Origin: Meiothermus granaticius NBRC 107808
GTDB lineage: Bacteria > Deinococcota > Deinococci > Deinococcales > Thermaceae
DNA: 64,000 nucleotides
Direction: 5' to 3'
Assembly: GCF_003574355.1 (NCBI RefSeq)
Contig: NZ_QWLB01000004.1
Span: 45,381-109,380 of the forward strand
In this document: positions 1 to 8,146 of the stretch, one piece after another
Layout: each line of letters begins with the position of its first letter
How positions within the stretch are numbered: position 1 is the stretch's first letter
Notes under the pieces: generated by a model
What the model saw: only the letters and a program-made list of their open reading frames with translations
Database searches by the model: none
Told to the model about the DNA's origin: nothing
Made by a program: the position numbers and the translations under genes

Positions 1-1116
1 GAAATGGGTGAACAGCGCCACGCAGGGGGTGGCCACAAACTCTTCCGCCGCGACAAACAACCCGCTTTGCATCATCAGCTGGGCCAGACCGATGCTGCGC
101 AAAAAGGTGGATTTCCCGCCCCGGTTGGCCCCGGTGATGATGACCAGGTCTTTGTCGTCGGCGCTCAAGGTGTTGCCCACCACCGGCTTTTGCAGGGTGA
201 GGGCCAGGGTGGGCTCGTACAGCTCCCTGAAGGCGTGGCGTTTTTGGTCCAGCGGCGCCGGTTGGGGAAAACAGCGCGGAGCCCCAATTTGCTCTAGACG
301 CTGATGCAGGTTGAGGCTGCCTACATAAAAGGCCAGCTCATTGCGCAGCGAGGTCCAAAAGCTGGTGATGTGATCGGTGGACTGGGCTAAGGCGCTGGCC
401 ACCGAGTTGAGGCCCCGGTCTTGCAACTCCGAGAGGGCTCGAGCCCCCCCTTCATCCCGTGGGTCAATCGAAAAGCTGTAGGAGCGGGTTTTGGGAGCCC
501 GAAAGCGCTGCCACCAGGATTGTTGGGCATCGTGGGGCCTGCGCAAGATGTAGCGAATGCCCTTATTGCCCTGGCCCAACTGCGCGCTCATCAGCTGGCC
601 TCGAGGAAAATGCAGCTCGCGCAGGTGCTCCTCGACGGTGGCGAAGTATTCATCCGAGAGCTCCTCCTGCAACATGGCAAAAAGCCGCCGAAAGCCCTCG
701 GAGTTAAACTCCGTGGCATGCCGATCGGCCAGCTTGCGCAACTTTTTGAGGGCCTCTACGAACATCTGGAGGACCTCGAGGGCCCGGCGCAGGATGGAGG
801 AAGGGGAGTCCCGGAACAAGAACCAGCTCTTCTTCTCGTTCAGCAAGGCCTCCACCGCAAGGGCATAGATCTCCCGAATCAGGGCAGGATGGCTCAGGCA
901 ATCCTGCAACACCGCCTGGCGATACAAAATAGCGCTGGGCTCGGGCAGGCTGGCCAGCACCACCTTCTGGGCTACCTCCAGCAGAAGGGGGTCCTCACCC
1001 GCCATGGTCCCAAACAACACCCCCAGACCCAGATCTTCGATCAACATCTCGGCCTGAGGCGGCAAGGGCTGTTGAAGGTCCAGATTGCGATCGGGGTAGA
1101 GCAAGCAAACCTTCAT
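1..1116 (-). CDS. MutS-family ATPase, upstream-truncated view (C-terminus beyond window)
   Basis: The reading frame begins with an ATG at 1116 and runs off the left edge of the window, so only about 370 residues are visible. Near residues 326-335 it has the P-loop TGANRGGKST, typical of the MutS ATPase domain, preceded by a helical core-like region. No N-terminal mismatch-binding domain (Phe-x-Glu type) is present, so a canonical mismatch-repair role is not supported. Its ATG overlaps the TGA of the next gene upstream (ATGA, 1113-1116), which indicates translational coupling with that paralogue. Function is unknown; the family assignment is firm, the cellular role is not. Confidence 0.85.
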   Translation of the reverse strand, partial: MKVCLLYPDRNLDLQQPLPPQAEMLIEDLGLGVLFGTMAGEDPLLLEVAQKVVLASLPEPSAILYRQAVLQDCLSHPALIREIYALAVEALLNEKKSWFLFRDSPSSILRRALEVLQMFVEALKKLRKLADRHATEFNSEGFRRLFAMLQEELSDEYFATVEEHLRELHFPRGQLMSAQLGQGNKGIRYILRRPHDAQQSWWQRFRAPKTRSYSFSIDPRDEGGARALSELQDRGLNSVASALAQSTDHITSFWTSLRNELAFYVGSLNLHQRLEQIGAPRCFPQPAPLDQKRHAFRELYEPTLALTLQKPVVGNTLSADDKDLVIITGANRGGKSTFLRSIGLAQLMMQSGLFVAAEEFVATPCVALFTHF

Positions 1117-2657
1117 GGTTTCACGCGCTCCTTGAGGCGGTCATAGGTAAGGCCGTATTTACGGGCCAGAGACAGGGCATAGGCCAGGCCATCGGCGGGC
1201 TTGCGGATCACCTTGTAGGTTCTACGGTCTGGCTCATCGGCCACCACCGTGCTGACCATGCTGACGGTTTTCTCCATGGTGGTCAGTTCATCAATAAAGG
1301 TCACCCACACGCACAGCAGGTCTTTTTGGATCAGGGCTTTGAGGATCTCCTGGCTTAGAAACAGGGCATCGCTGAAGGTGGTGGAGTTAAAAATCTCGTT
1401 CAGGATGACGATGCTATGGGGGGTGGCCCGCTCTAGGATTTGATGGATGCGCAGCAGATCGTCCTCGAGCTTCCCCCGCAGGCTATGGGGGTCTTCGGCC
1501 CGCTCAAAATGGGTGAGCAGGTGATCGAAGAGGAACAGCTGGGCCTGCTGCCCCGGCACCGGAAGCCCTAAGGCGGCCAGGTAGTGCAGCTGGCCAAACA
1601 TGCGCGAGAAGGTGGTCTTTCCCCCTTGGTTGGGGCCGGTAATCACCAGAATTCGCTCCGGATCCTGTAGGTAAAAATCATTGCTGACTACCGACTGCTC
1701 GGCATGAACCAGCTTTCGGGCCAGGCCCAGGTCAAAGCCCTGCTCAACCCGCACTTCCTTGCTCTGGTCGCTGACTTTGGGGTAGCAAAAGGACAAACCT
1801 GCGTTCCGCAAAGGCGCAATGTATTCCAGGTACGCCAGGTAAAACTGGGCCTGACGGTCAAACTCGCCCAAAGTGGGGTCGAGATAATCCTTGCGCTCGT
1901 GGTAAAACCGCTCGAGCCAACCAAAGGTCTCGGGGTATAACAGGGCCACCAAGTCTAGAACCTGGGCCTCTACGTGATCCATCTCCGGCCAATCGGAAAA
2001 CTTAACCCGATACTCCTTCACCGCACCCTGCTTGAACTTGGCAAAGGTATTCAGCACTTCCTGGCCATAATCGGCCTCATCTTGATATTTGAGCACGGTG
2101 ACGGTGCTTCCTTGAATCCGCACGCAGTACACCACCGCGTCCAGCGCAGCCTTGAGCTCCAGGGTTTCTTTTTTCAAGGCCATGAAGGGGTCTGAGTGAA
2201 TGTATGCCTGTAGAAATTCCCGAAATGCGGTCAGCCCTTTGGAGTTGAGGGTAAGGCTAGCCAATCCTTGGTTTAGCTCATCCGCAGCTTGGCAATACAC
2301 CCCTACCGCATCCAAAAACCAGCGGGCTTTTTGATAGGGGTAATACAGCTTTTCTGCCAAGGCCAGATACTCCCGCATGGTTTGCAGGGTTTGGGCAAAG
2401 GCCCGTATGGGCTTTTCTACCACGGGATTATCCAGGTCTTGCACAATCTCTTGCCGATACCCGATGGCCTCAACACTTGTGAGCGGGCGGTAGAAAAAGT
2501 TCTTGATTTGGTAGGAGTCACGGCCTTCCACCACCGCATCTACAATTTGGTCCAGGAATAGATCCGAAAAGCATTCCGGCGCCTCCACACCCGGTTCAAG
2601 TGGTGGCACCGGGGCTTCATACAGCAGACTGCCGAAGGGAGTGGTGGTTTGCAGCAT
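1113..2657 (-). CDS. MutS-family ATPase without mismatch-recognition domain
   Basis: A 514-residue protein with a helical core (roughly residues 60-320) followed by a MutS-type ATPase domain. The Walker A is TGPNQGGKTT near residue 337 and the Walker B-like segment IVILNEIFNST lies near 415-425. It lacks the N-terminal domain that contacts mismatches in MutS and the Smr/endonuclease domain of MutS2. The start has a strong Shine-Dalgarno (AGGAGGAGAAGG) just upstream. It overlaps the downstream paralogue by 4 bp, so the two probably act together, perhaps as a heterodimer (inference). The genuine substrate is unknown. Confidence 0.85.
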   Translation of the reverse strand: MLQTTTPFGSLLYEAPVPPLEPGVEAPECFSDLFLDQIVDAVVEGRDSYQIKNFFYRPLTSVEAIGYRQEIVQDLDNPVVEKPIRAFAQTLQTMREYLALAEKLYYPYQKARWFLDAVGVYCQAADELNQGLASLTLNSKGLTAFREFLQAYIHSDPFMALKKETLELKAALDAVVYCVRIQGSTVTVLKYQDEADYGQEVLNTFAKFKQGAVKEYRVKFSDWPEMDHVEAQVLDLVALLYPETFGWLERFYHERKDYLDPTLGEFDRQAQFYLAYLEYIAPLRNAGLSFCYPKVSDQSKEVRVEQGFDLGLARKLVHAEQSVVSNDFYLQDPERILVITGPNQGGKTTFSRMFGQLHYLAALGLPVPGQQAQLFLFDHLLTHFERAEDPHSLRGKLEDDLLRIHQILERATPHSIVILNEIFNSTTFSDALFLSQEILKALIQKDLLCVWVTFIDELTTMEKTVSMVSTVVADEPDRRTYKVIRKPADGLAYALSLARKYGLTYDRLKERVKP

Positions 2658-2676
2658 GGCCTTCTCCTCCTAAACC

Positions 2677-3384
2677 CTACACCCGCGCCTCTTGGTAGGA
2701 CTGAATCAGCTCCTCGATTTGGCTGGCCTCGAGGGGTAGCTTTCGCAGTGCCTTCAGCAACGGGGTTTGGTCGTAAGCTACCCGCATCAGCCGGATTTGT
2801 CCATCCTCCCAAAGGGCAAACCCAGCCCGGGGATCCCTATCCAGAGGCTGCCCCACCGACCCCGGGTTGACCACGGTCAGCGGCCCCTGCGCGTGTTGAA
2901 GGGCAAAGTGGGTATGCCCAAGCAACAGCACCTCCGCCTGTACCCCAGAACAAACCTCGGCAAACAGCGCTTCGCTGGCCTCGGGGCGCAGCCGGTAATC
3001 ATACAGGGGGTCCGGAGGGGTGGCGTGCACCATTTGGAAGCGAATCCCTTCCCCTTCCCACAACAGGGAAAGCGGAAGCGCGCGCAAATATGTCAGCTCC
3101 TCCCTCCCCAACTGTGCGCGAGTCCAGTCCCAAAGCAGCTTCCCCAAAGCTCCTTTGGGGGTTGGGGCCACCACCGCCTGCCCCCAGGCCACCGCCTGGT
3201 CGTGGTTGCCCCGCACGCCCACCGCGTTATGCCGATGCAGCCACTCAATTACCGCCCCCGGCTCCGGCCCGTAGTTGACCGCATCCCCCCCAAAGAGCAC
3301 CTGATCCACAGGCCCTGCTGCGGCCTCTACTGCCGATAAAGCCCAGGGGTTGGCGTGGATATCGCTGAGCAATAGCAGCCTCAT
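2677..3384 (-). CDS. Calcineurin-like metallophosphoesterase (YfcE/MJ0936-type)
   Basis: A 235-residue cytoplasmic protein with the metallophosphoesterase metal motifs in order: DIHAN near residue 8, GGDAVNYG near 32, RGNHD near 58, and GHTHFAL near 155, followed by NPGSVGQP, typical of the YfcE/MJ0936 phosphodiesterase subfamily. These enzymes use two metal ions to hydrolyse phosphodiesters; the natural substrate is usually unknown. Its ATG overlaps the stop of the DUF190 gene (ATGA, 3381-3384), so it is in the fluC-DUF190 transcription unit and then leads into the MutS-like pair. Family assignment is strong, substrate undefined. Confidence 0.9.
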   Translation of the reverse strand: MRLLLLSDIHANPWALSAVEAAAGPVDQVLFGGDAVNYGPEPGAVIEWLHRHNAVGVRGNHDQAVAWGQAVVAPTPKGALGKLLWDWTRAQLGREELTYLRALPLSLLWEGEGIRFQMVHATPPDPLYDYRLRPEASEALFAEVCSGVQAEVLLLGHTHFALQHAQGPLTVVNPGSVGQPLDRDPRAGFALWEDGQIRLMRVAYDQTPLLKALRKLPLEASQIEELIQSYQEARV

Positions 3385-3725
3385 GCGTTTTTCCCCTTGG
3401 GCTGGTAGCGAATCACCTCAACCTTTTCCATGGTGACCAAGCCCTCCTGAATCATCTGGTCTAGCACGGGGATAAAGGTGCGAATTTTCTCCTCTGTATC
3501 TACGATCTCCACCAACACTGGCAAGTCCTCGGCCAGCTGAAGAATTTTGGCGCTGTGAATCCGAGAATGCGCCCCAAACCCCTCGAAGCCCTTGAATACG
3601 GAAGCCCCAGCCAGACCCAGCCGACGGGCCTCGGCGACGATGGCTTCATGCATAGGCCGTCCGTGCCAGCGATCGCTCTCCCCCACAAAAACCCGCAGCA
3701 GCTTGGCTTCGCCCTCGAGTTTCAT
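3381..3725 (-). CDS. DUF190 protein, fluoride-resistance associated
   Basis: About 114 residues with the DUF190 pattern: RVFVGESDRWHGRP near the N-terminus, EGFGAHSRIHSAK in the middle and a P(II)-like ferredoxin-fold length, which suggests a small trimeric regulatory or ligand-binding protein. The start at 3725 was chosen over longer in-frame options because a GGAGGGGG run precedes it and the longer versions overlap the end of fluC. DUF190 genes often neighbour crcB/fluC in bacteria, and here the pair is separated by 14 bp. A modulator of fluoride export is an inference from that neighbourhood; no biochemical role is established. Confidence 0.85.
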   Translation of the reverse strand: MKLEGEAKLLRVFVGESDRWHGRPMHEAIVAEARRLGLAGASVFKGFEGFGAHSRIHSAKILQLAEDLPVLVEIVDTEEKIRTFIPVLDQMIQEGLVTMEKVEVIRYQPKGKNA

Positions 3726-3739
3726 CTCCCCCTCCATTT

Positions 3740-4117
3740 CTAGGCCACCATCCTTCCACCCACCCAGTACCCTCCAAACACCGCCAGCAAGCCCAGCCCC
3801 AAGCTCCCCAAGGCGTAGGCCAAAGCCGAGATCCATTGGCTGCCCTGAACCAAGGTTAGGGTTTCCCAGCTAAGGGTGGAAAACGTGGTGAACCCCCCAC
3901 AAAACCCCACCGCCAAAAGCCACCGGCCTTCCTGAGAAAGCGAGCCTTCTCCGGAGAGGCGCAGCAGCACCCCGATGACCAGGCTTCCCAAGATGTTGAT
4001 CACAAACGTGCTCCAGGGAAATCCTGGCCCACTCAGACGCTGAATGTACGCACCAAGACCATAGCGCAGGGCCGAACCCACCGCACCACCCAGCATGACG
4101 TATACATAACTGTTCAT
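3740..4117 (-). CDS. fluC: Fluoride channel FluC (CrcB)
   Basis: A 125-residue membrane protein with four predicted helices, the usual size for a dual-topology FluC dimer subunit. It has the hallmark segments GGAVGSALRYG near the N-terminus, TFVINILGS near residues 38-46, and GFCGGFTTFSTLSWE near 72-86, which contains the Gly/Thr/Phe elements of the fluoride pore and the central sodium site. It exports fluoride passively. Only one crcB copy is seen, so a homodimer is expected. No convincing fluoride riboswitch is present in the 74 bp upstream; the gene may be read from the promoter of the gene upstream. Confidence 0.93.
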   Translation of the reverse strand: MNSYVYVMLGGAVGSALRYGLGAYIQRLSGPGFPWSTFVINILGSLVIGVLLRLSGEGSLSQEGRWLLAVGFCGGFTTFSTLSWETLTLVQGSQWISALAYALGSLGLGLLAVFGGYWVGGRMVA

Positions 4118-4191
4118 GTAGCTAGCCCCTCCTGCATTGCCCCACGCCGGTCTAGGCTTGGGTACTCCTCCATCCCCTCTTCCTTCATGCT

Positions 4192-4725
4192 TTAGACCAC
4201 CTTCAGATACATCCCCGCTAAGGCCAGAATCCCCCCCATCAGCAGCAGGCCGGTCGCCCAGAGCAGGGGGCTGGCATATAGGGTGTGACCCAGAATCATC
4301 CCTAGGGCCGCCAAGGCCAGCAAGGTTAGGGCAAAGGACAGCTCAGCCCGGGTCGAAACCGCCCCCAGCCCCAGCGGCAGCAGAGAACCTAAGAAAGACG
4401 ATAAGGCCGAGATTCCAGCCGCCAAGGCGCTTTCCCTCAGCACGGCCTTGCCCAGTTGGGTGGTGGCCAGCTGGCCTCGAGCCGACAAACTGAGCTGTTT
4501 TGCCGCCTGTACCAACTCCCCCCGCAGCCGCGCATACTCCGCGGTGAAAAACATAAACAAGCCGGTCAAGAGGGAAACTGCGGAGATGCGCAGGGCCAGA
4601 GAAAGGGTGAGCGGATCCCCCGCGTTTAGCAGGCGGCCCGCCGCCAGGGTTAGCGCGGTAAGGATTCCGTCGGTGATCCCCAGCACCACCGAGAACTGCA
4701 GCCGACGAAGCAGCGCAGAACTCAC
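4192..4725 (-). CDS. Vit1/CCC1-like small membrane protein
   Basis: A 177-residue protein with about five hydrophobic segments. The first holds GITDGILTALTLAAG, which resembles the first helix (G-x-x-DG-x-x-S/T) of the VIT1/CCC1 iron-manganese transporter family, and a charged loop separates helix 2 from helix 3 as in that family. The conserved metal-binding acidic residues are few, so transport of iron or manganese is only suggested. The start is GTG at 4725, overlapping the TGA of the DUF211 gene (GTGA), so the two are translationally coupled. Confidence 0.6.
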   Translation of the reverse strand: MSSALLRRLQFSVVLGITDGILTALTLAAGRLLNAGDPLTLSLALRISAVSLLTGLFMFFTAEYARLRGELVQAAKQLSLSARGQLATTQLGKAVLRESALAAGISALSSFLGSLLPLGLGAVSTRAELSFALTLLALAALGMILGHTLYASPLLWATGLLLMGGILALAGMYLKVV

Positions 4726-5015
4726 CGTTCCCCTCCGCGCCGGAGCAAGGCCCGCTCCACCAGCCGCCCCACCACCAGTTGGTCGAGGCTATGCACCACA
4801 CACCCGATCTGCTCAATGGTCCTGATCAGTCCTGGATAGTCAATCTCATCCCCCTCGAGGGTGATTTCCGTGCCCATGGTTTCCAGGTCCATCTCATTGA
4901 CCGTGATGTTGAACCCCTCCACTCCCCTCACCTGGGCAATTGCCTCGGCCAGCTCGAGCAGGCTGGGCCGGGCTAAAGCCTTGTCCACGTCTAAGACCAC
5001 GCGTCGTATGTTCAC
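4722..5015 (-). CDS. DUF211 family protein
   Basis: A 97-residue protein matching the DUF211 (MTH889-like) pattern: RRVVLDVDKAL at the N-terminus, GVEGFNITVNEMD near residues 31-43, EGDEIDYPGLIRTIEQIGCVVHSLDQL near 54-80. This family has a ferredoxin-like fold and forms ring oligomers; its function is not established. It is common in archaea and thermophiles. It directly precedes and overlaps the Vit1-like membrane protein, so an accessory or regulatory part in metal or ion handling is a reasonable but unproven inference. Confidence 0.8.
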   Translation of the reverse strand: MNIRRVVLDVDKALARPSLLELAEAIAQVRGVEGFNITVNEMDLETMGTEITLEGDEIDYPGLIRTIEQIGCVVHSLDQLVVGRLVERALLRRGGER

Positions 5016-5033
5016 TGGATCCCCCGCTTCAGC

Positions 5034-5453
5034 CTAGTGCACCACCATCACGGGACAATGGGCGTAGCGCAGCACCCGCTCGGACACCGAGCCCAGCATC
5101 CAGCGTTGCACCGCGGTCAGCCCCCGCCGGCCCAGCACGATCAGATCGCTGTGCGCTTCCTCGGCGTAGCGCACCAACACCTCCGCAGGGTGGCCTACCC
5201 GGCGGTGCACATGCAAGGTGACGCCTTGCTCCTTGGCCGCGCTATGGGCCCAAGAAAAGGCCTGAGCCAGCGGGCTTTTCTCCTCCTCCAAAGCCCCTTC
5301 TATTTCCCCCTCGAGCTCTGCAAACTCCGGAGGGCGCACCACAGCGATCAGGGTGACCTCCCCCTGAAATGCCTGGGCGATCTCCAGGGCCACCTTTAGG
5401 GCCTTCCGAGAGGATTCAGAACCATCAAATCCGACCAAGATCTGCTTGAACAT
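5034..5453 (-). CDS. Universal stress protein UspA family
   Basis: A 139-residue single-domain Usp protein. The N-terminal strand (ILVGFDGSESSRKAL) and the C-terminal nucleotide motif GRRGLTAVQRWMLGSVSERV, a match to G-2x-G-9x-G(S/T), indicate an ATP-binding UspA rather than the non-binding form. It lies 22 bp downstream of the cation/proton antiporter gene on the same strand, an arrangement often seen where a Usp domain regulates transport. Role in stress physiology is inferred from the family. Confidence 0.92.
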   Translation of the reverse strand: MFKQILVGFDGSESSRKALKVALEIAQAFQGEVTLIAVVRPPEFAELEGEIEGALEEEKSPLAQAFSWAHSAAKEQGVTLHVHRRVGHPAEVLVRYAEEAHSDLIVLGRRGLTAVQRWMLGSVSERVLRYAHCPVMVVH

Positions 5454-5474
5454 CTGAGCACCTCCCTCTTCATC

Positions 5475-6665
5475 CTAGGCCTGAGCCTCAGCGGTGGTAG
5501 CCGTAGAAGGCGAGACCGTTTCCATATGGGCGCGCGGCAGGAAAAAGCGGTTGGCAATCCAGGTGGGCACAATCGCGCTGGCGATCACCGCAGCCACCAG
5601 GAAGGAGTACTGGGCTGCGTTGATGATCCCATTGCTGAGCCCATAGAGCGAGCTGATGGTACCGAAGGTCAGGCCGGTGCTCATCAGCAAGGTGGTGTAC
5701 ATGGAATCCTGCCGCGGATACCGATACAGCTGGGTGACCGGAAAAACCCCCACAAATTTAGTCAGAATTTTTGCCCCCAGCAGCACCAAGAACACCCCGA
5801 AGCCGCTCAGAAGCGCGGGGACCTGCACCAGCGAGCCCGCCCGGATGAAGTAAAAAGGGGTCAGGAAGCCAAAGGTAAGGGTGCGGAGCCGCCGCACCAA
5901 GGAGTGGTCTTTGCCGACCGTTCCCGCCAGCACCATCCCAATCAGATAAGCCGGCAGCACCGCCTCAGAGCCGCTCCAGGTGGCAATGCCCCCTAAAAGG
6001 AACAGGGCAAACAGCAAGAACTTGGCCTCGAGCTCGCTGGTGCGCCCTCCGTAGTGGTGGAAGAAAGGACCCGTGATTCGCAGCAGAATCACCAGCCCCA
6101 CGACCAAAGCCCCTATAAATATCAGGCTTCGGAGGCTAAAGGGGGCAAACAGGAGCCCCAGCGCAATCACGGTGGCCAGATCGTTGACAAAGCAGGCTGC
6201 CAGCACAAGCTTGCCGTAAGGGGTGTGGTTGAGGCCTAGCTCGAGCATGACTGCATACACCACCGCCACGCTGGTGGTGGAAAGCGCTATCCCGGCCAAC
6301 CAAGCGGCTTGGGCGTGCCAGTCCAGAGCGAAATAGGCAATGGCCGCCACGCCAAAAAAGGGGACAAAAAACCCGACCAGCCCGAGCACCGTGGCTTCTT
6401 TCCAGCTCTTGCGAAAGGCCTGGGGATCCAGTTCAGCCCCCGCTAAGAACGTGAGCACAATGCTGCCGACCCCAGCCAAAAACGTAATCCAGCCCTGGTC
6501 GGTACCCAAAAATCGGGGCCCCACCAAAGCCCCGATCACCAGCTGCGCCACCACCCCCACCACAATTTCGGTGAGCGCCACCGAAAAGCGCAGCCAAATC
6601 GAGAGCAAGGTGGCGAATAGGGCCAGCCCCAACCACAGTGCCGCGCTGAACCATACGTTATCCAT
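5475..6665 (-). CDS. Cation/proton antiporter, CPA2 (KefB-like) membrane domain
   Basis: A 396-residue polytopic membrane protein with about 12 hydrophobic segments and no C-terminal RCK/TrkA domain. It has the CPA2 features: an early GARVVGPRFLG-like discontinuous-helix region near residues 45-55 and a conserved acidic pair region FVNDLATVIALG near 160-171, the ion-binding ND-type motif. It exchanges Na+ or K+ for protons across the cytoplasmic membrane. The Usp gene follows at 22 bp, probably in one transcript. Ion specificity cannot be read from the sequence. Confidence 0.88.
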   Translation of the reverse strand: MDNVWFSAALWLGLALFATLLSIWLRFSVALTEIVVGVVAQLVIGALVGPRFLGTDQGWITFLAGVGSIVLTFLAGAELDPQAFRKSWKEATVLGLVGFFVPFFGVAAIAYFALDWHAQAAWLAGIALSTTSVAVVYAVMLELGLNHTPYGKLVLAACFVNDLATVIALGLLFAPFSLRSLIFIGALVVGLVILLRITGPFFHHYGGRTSELEAKFLLFALFLLGGIATWSGSEAVLPAYLIGMVLAGTVGKDHSLVRRLRTLTFGFLTPFYFIRAGSLVQVPALLSGFGVFLVLLGAKILTKFVGVFPVTQLYRYPRQDSMYTTLLMSTGLTFGTISSLYGLSNGIINAAQYSFLVAAVIASAIVPTWIANRFFLPRAHMETVSPSTATTAEAQA

Positions 6666-6701
6666 GTCCGTCCTCCTTCAGGGCGGGGCAGGGCATGCAT
6701 A

Positions 6702-6729
6702 ATTAAACTCCTACCCCCTTGGGTAGGAG
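6702..6729 (-). terminator. Intrinsic terminator after glycerate kinase
   Basis: A perfect 9-bp inverted repeat, CTCCTACCC at 6708-6716 and GGGTAGGAG at 6721-6729 with a 4-nt loop, is followed on the minus strand by TTTAATT. It lies between the stop of the glycerate kinase gene and the start of the antiporter gene, in the right orientation to end the glc/gck transcript. Confidence 0.7.
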
Positions 6730-6869
6730 CTATCAGCCTTAGCGAGGGTCAGCGGCTCGTTTGTAAGGCGGTTATGGCGAGCTCCATCGCCTTAGATTCA
6801 GTATATACAAACTTCCCTGAAGCTAAGCTGAGTTTTACCCACAAAGCAGCCCAAGCCTCCGCGACCTAT

Positions 6870-8138
6870 TCATATCCGGCGGGCAACGCCGTGGGTCGGC
6901 TCCACAAGGATCACCCGGAAGTCATTGAGGTTGTTGGCCGTCGGGCCGGTGATGAGCAGATCCCCCAGTGCGGCAAAAAAGCGGCTCGAGTTGTTCTGTC
7001 GTAGGTAGGTTTTGAGTTCCAGCCCCAAAGCCCTGGCTCGAGCCGGGGTTTCAGGCGAGATCAGCGCCCCCGCAGCCTCGGTGTTGCCGTCAACCCCATC
7101 GGAATCAGCCGCCAGGGCCCAAACCCCTGAGCTGGACAGGTAAAAGGCCAACCAGGCCAGAAACTCCTGATTGCGCCCGCCCTGGCCCGGGCCCTGCACG
7201 GTCACGCTGGCCTCTCCACCGGAAAGCAGCACCACAGGGGGCCTGAAGGGGGTTTGGTGGACCCGGATGCTGTCCACTAAAGCCGCGTGGAAGCGGGCCA
7301 GCTCGCGGGCCTCGCCCTGAAAGCGGTCGGAGAGTATGGCCGTGAGGTACCCCCGCTGCTGCCAGTAAGCTCGAGCCGCCTCCAATAGGGTCTGGTTGCT
7401 CCCGATAATGCGGTTTTCCACCCGCGAGAACACCGGATCCCCCGGCTTGGGAGACTCGGGGAGCTGGCCCCTTACCCCACGAGTCAGGTGATCCCGCACC
7501 TGGGGGAAGTCCAGCCCGTACTTATCCAGCACCTCCAAGGCATCCCCGAAGGTGCTCCCATCGGGTACCGTGGGCCCCGAAGCGATCACCGAGAGGTCGT
7601 CGCCGGGAACATCTGAAAGGTAGAGGGCCAGGATCCGCGCCGGCGTCGCTGCGGCCAGCCGCCCTCCCTTCACCTGGGAGAGGTGCTTTCGCACGGTGTT
7701 GATCTCCTGGATATCGGCTCCCGAACGCAGCAAGGCCTGAGTCAGGGACCGCTTGAGCTCGAGCGAAACCCCCCAGGGTGCACACAGCAACGAGCTGCCC
7801 CCTCCGGAGATCAACAGGAGCAAAAAATCCTCTGGGGTGAGCTTGGATACCGCCTCCAGCACCCGCTGGGCCGCCTGCACGCTGCGCGCATCCGGGACCG
7901 GATGGGCTGCCGGAATCACCTGCCCCCACCGGGTCTGCACCGGGGATCCATCCTTGGGCACCGCCAGGAAAGTCGTCTGGGGGAAGACCTCACGGGCCGC
8001 CTCCAGCATGGTGAGGGCCGCCTTGCCCACCGCGATGATCAGGCTGGGGGTTTGCTGAGGCAGATGGGCTTTGGTCAGAAGGCTGGGGTGCGTCTGGGCC
8101 AGACCCTGCCTAAAGCTCTCGATCAAGGCGGCTCGCAT
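6870..8138 (-). CDS. Glycerate 2-kinase (MOFRL family)
   Basis: A 422-residue protein of the MOFRL/class II glycerate kinase family, the usual length. It shows the N-terminal kinase-domain segment VGKAALTMLEAA, LISGGGSSLLCAP near residues 107-119, NTVRKHLSQVKGGRLA near 142-157, and the C-terminal MOFRL domain with LLSGGEASVTV and ALAADSDGVDGNTEAAGA. It phosphorylates D-glycerate to 2-phosphoglycerate, joining glyoxylate or serine metabolism to glycolysis. It lies 8 bp downstream of glcF, so it is in the glycolate oxidase transcript, which fits a glycolate-glyoxylate-glycerate route. Confidence 0.93.
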   Translation of the reverse strand: MRAALIESFRQGLAQTHPSLLTKAHLPQQTPSLIIAVGKAALTMLEAAREVFPQTTFLAVPKDGSPVQTRWGQVIPAAHPVPDARSVQAAQRVLEAVSKLTPEDFLLLLISGGGSSLLCAPWGVSLELKRSLTQALLRSGADIQEINTVRKHLSQVKGGRLAAATPARILALYLSDVPGDDLSVIASGPTVPDGSTFGDALEVLDKYGLDFPQVRDHLTRGVRGQLPESPKPGDPVFSRVENRIIGSNQTLLEAARAYWQQRGYLTAILSDRFQGEARELARFHAALVDSIRVHQTPFRPPVVLLSGGEASVTVQGPGQGGRNQEFLAWLAFYLSSSGVWALAADSDGVDGNTEAAGALISPETPARARALGLELKTYLRQNNSSRFFAALGDLLITGPTANNLNDFRVILVEPTHGVARRI

Positions 8139-8146
8139 CGTCCAAC

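Noticed and set aside
421..1146. A 241-residue plus-strand frame at the left edge
   Set aside because: It is antisense to a MutS-family gene with a clear P-loop and coupled start codon.
4118..4191. Possible fluoride riboswitch before fluC
   Set aside because: A GGGGATGG string is present but the pseudoknot pairings and downstream elements of the known class are not, and the space is only 74 bp.
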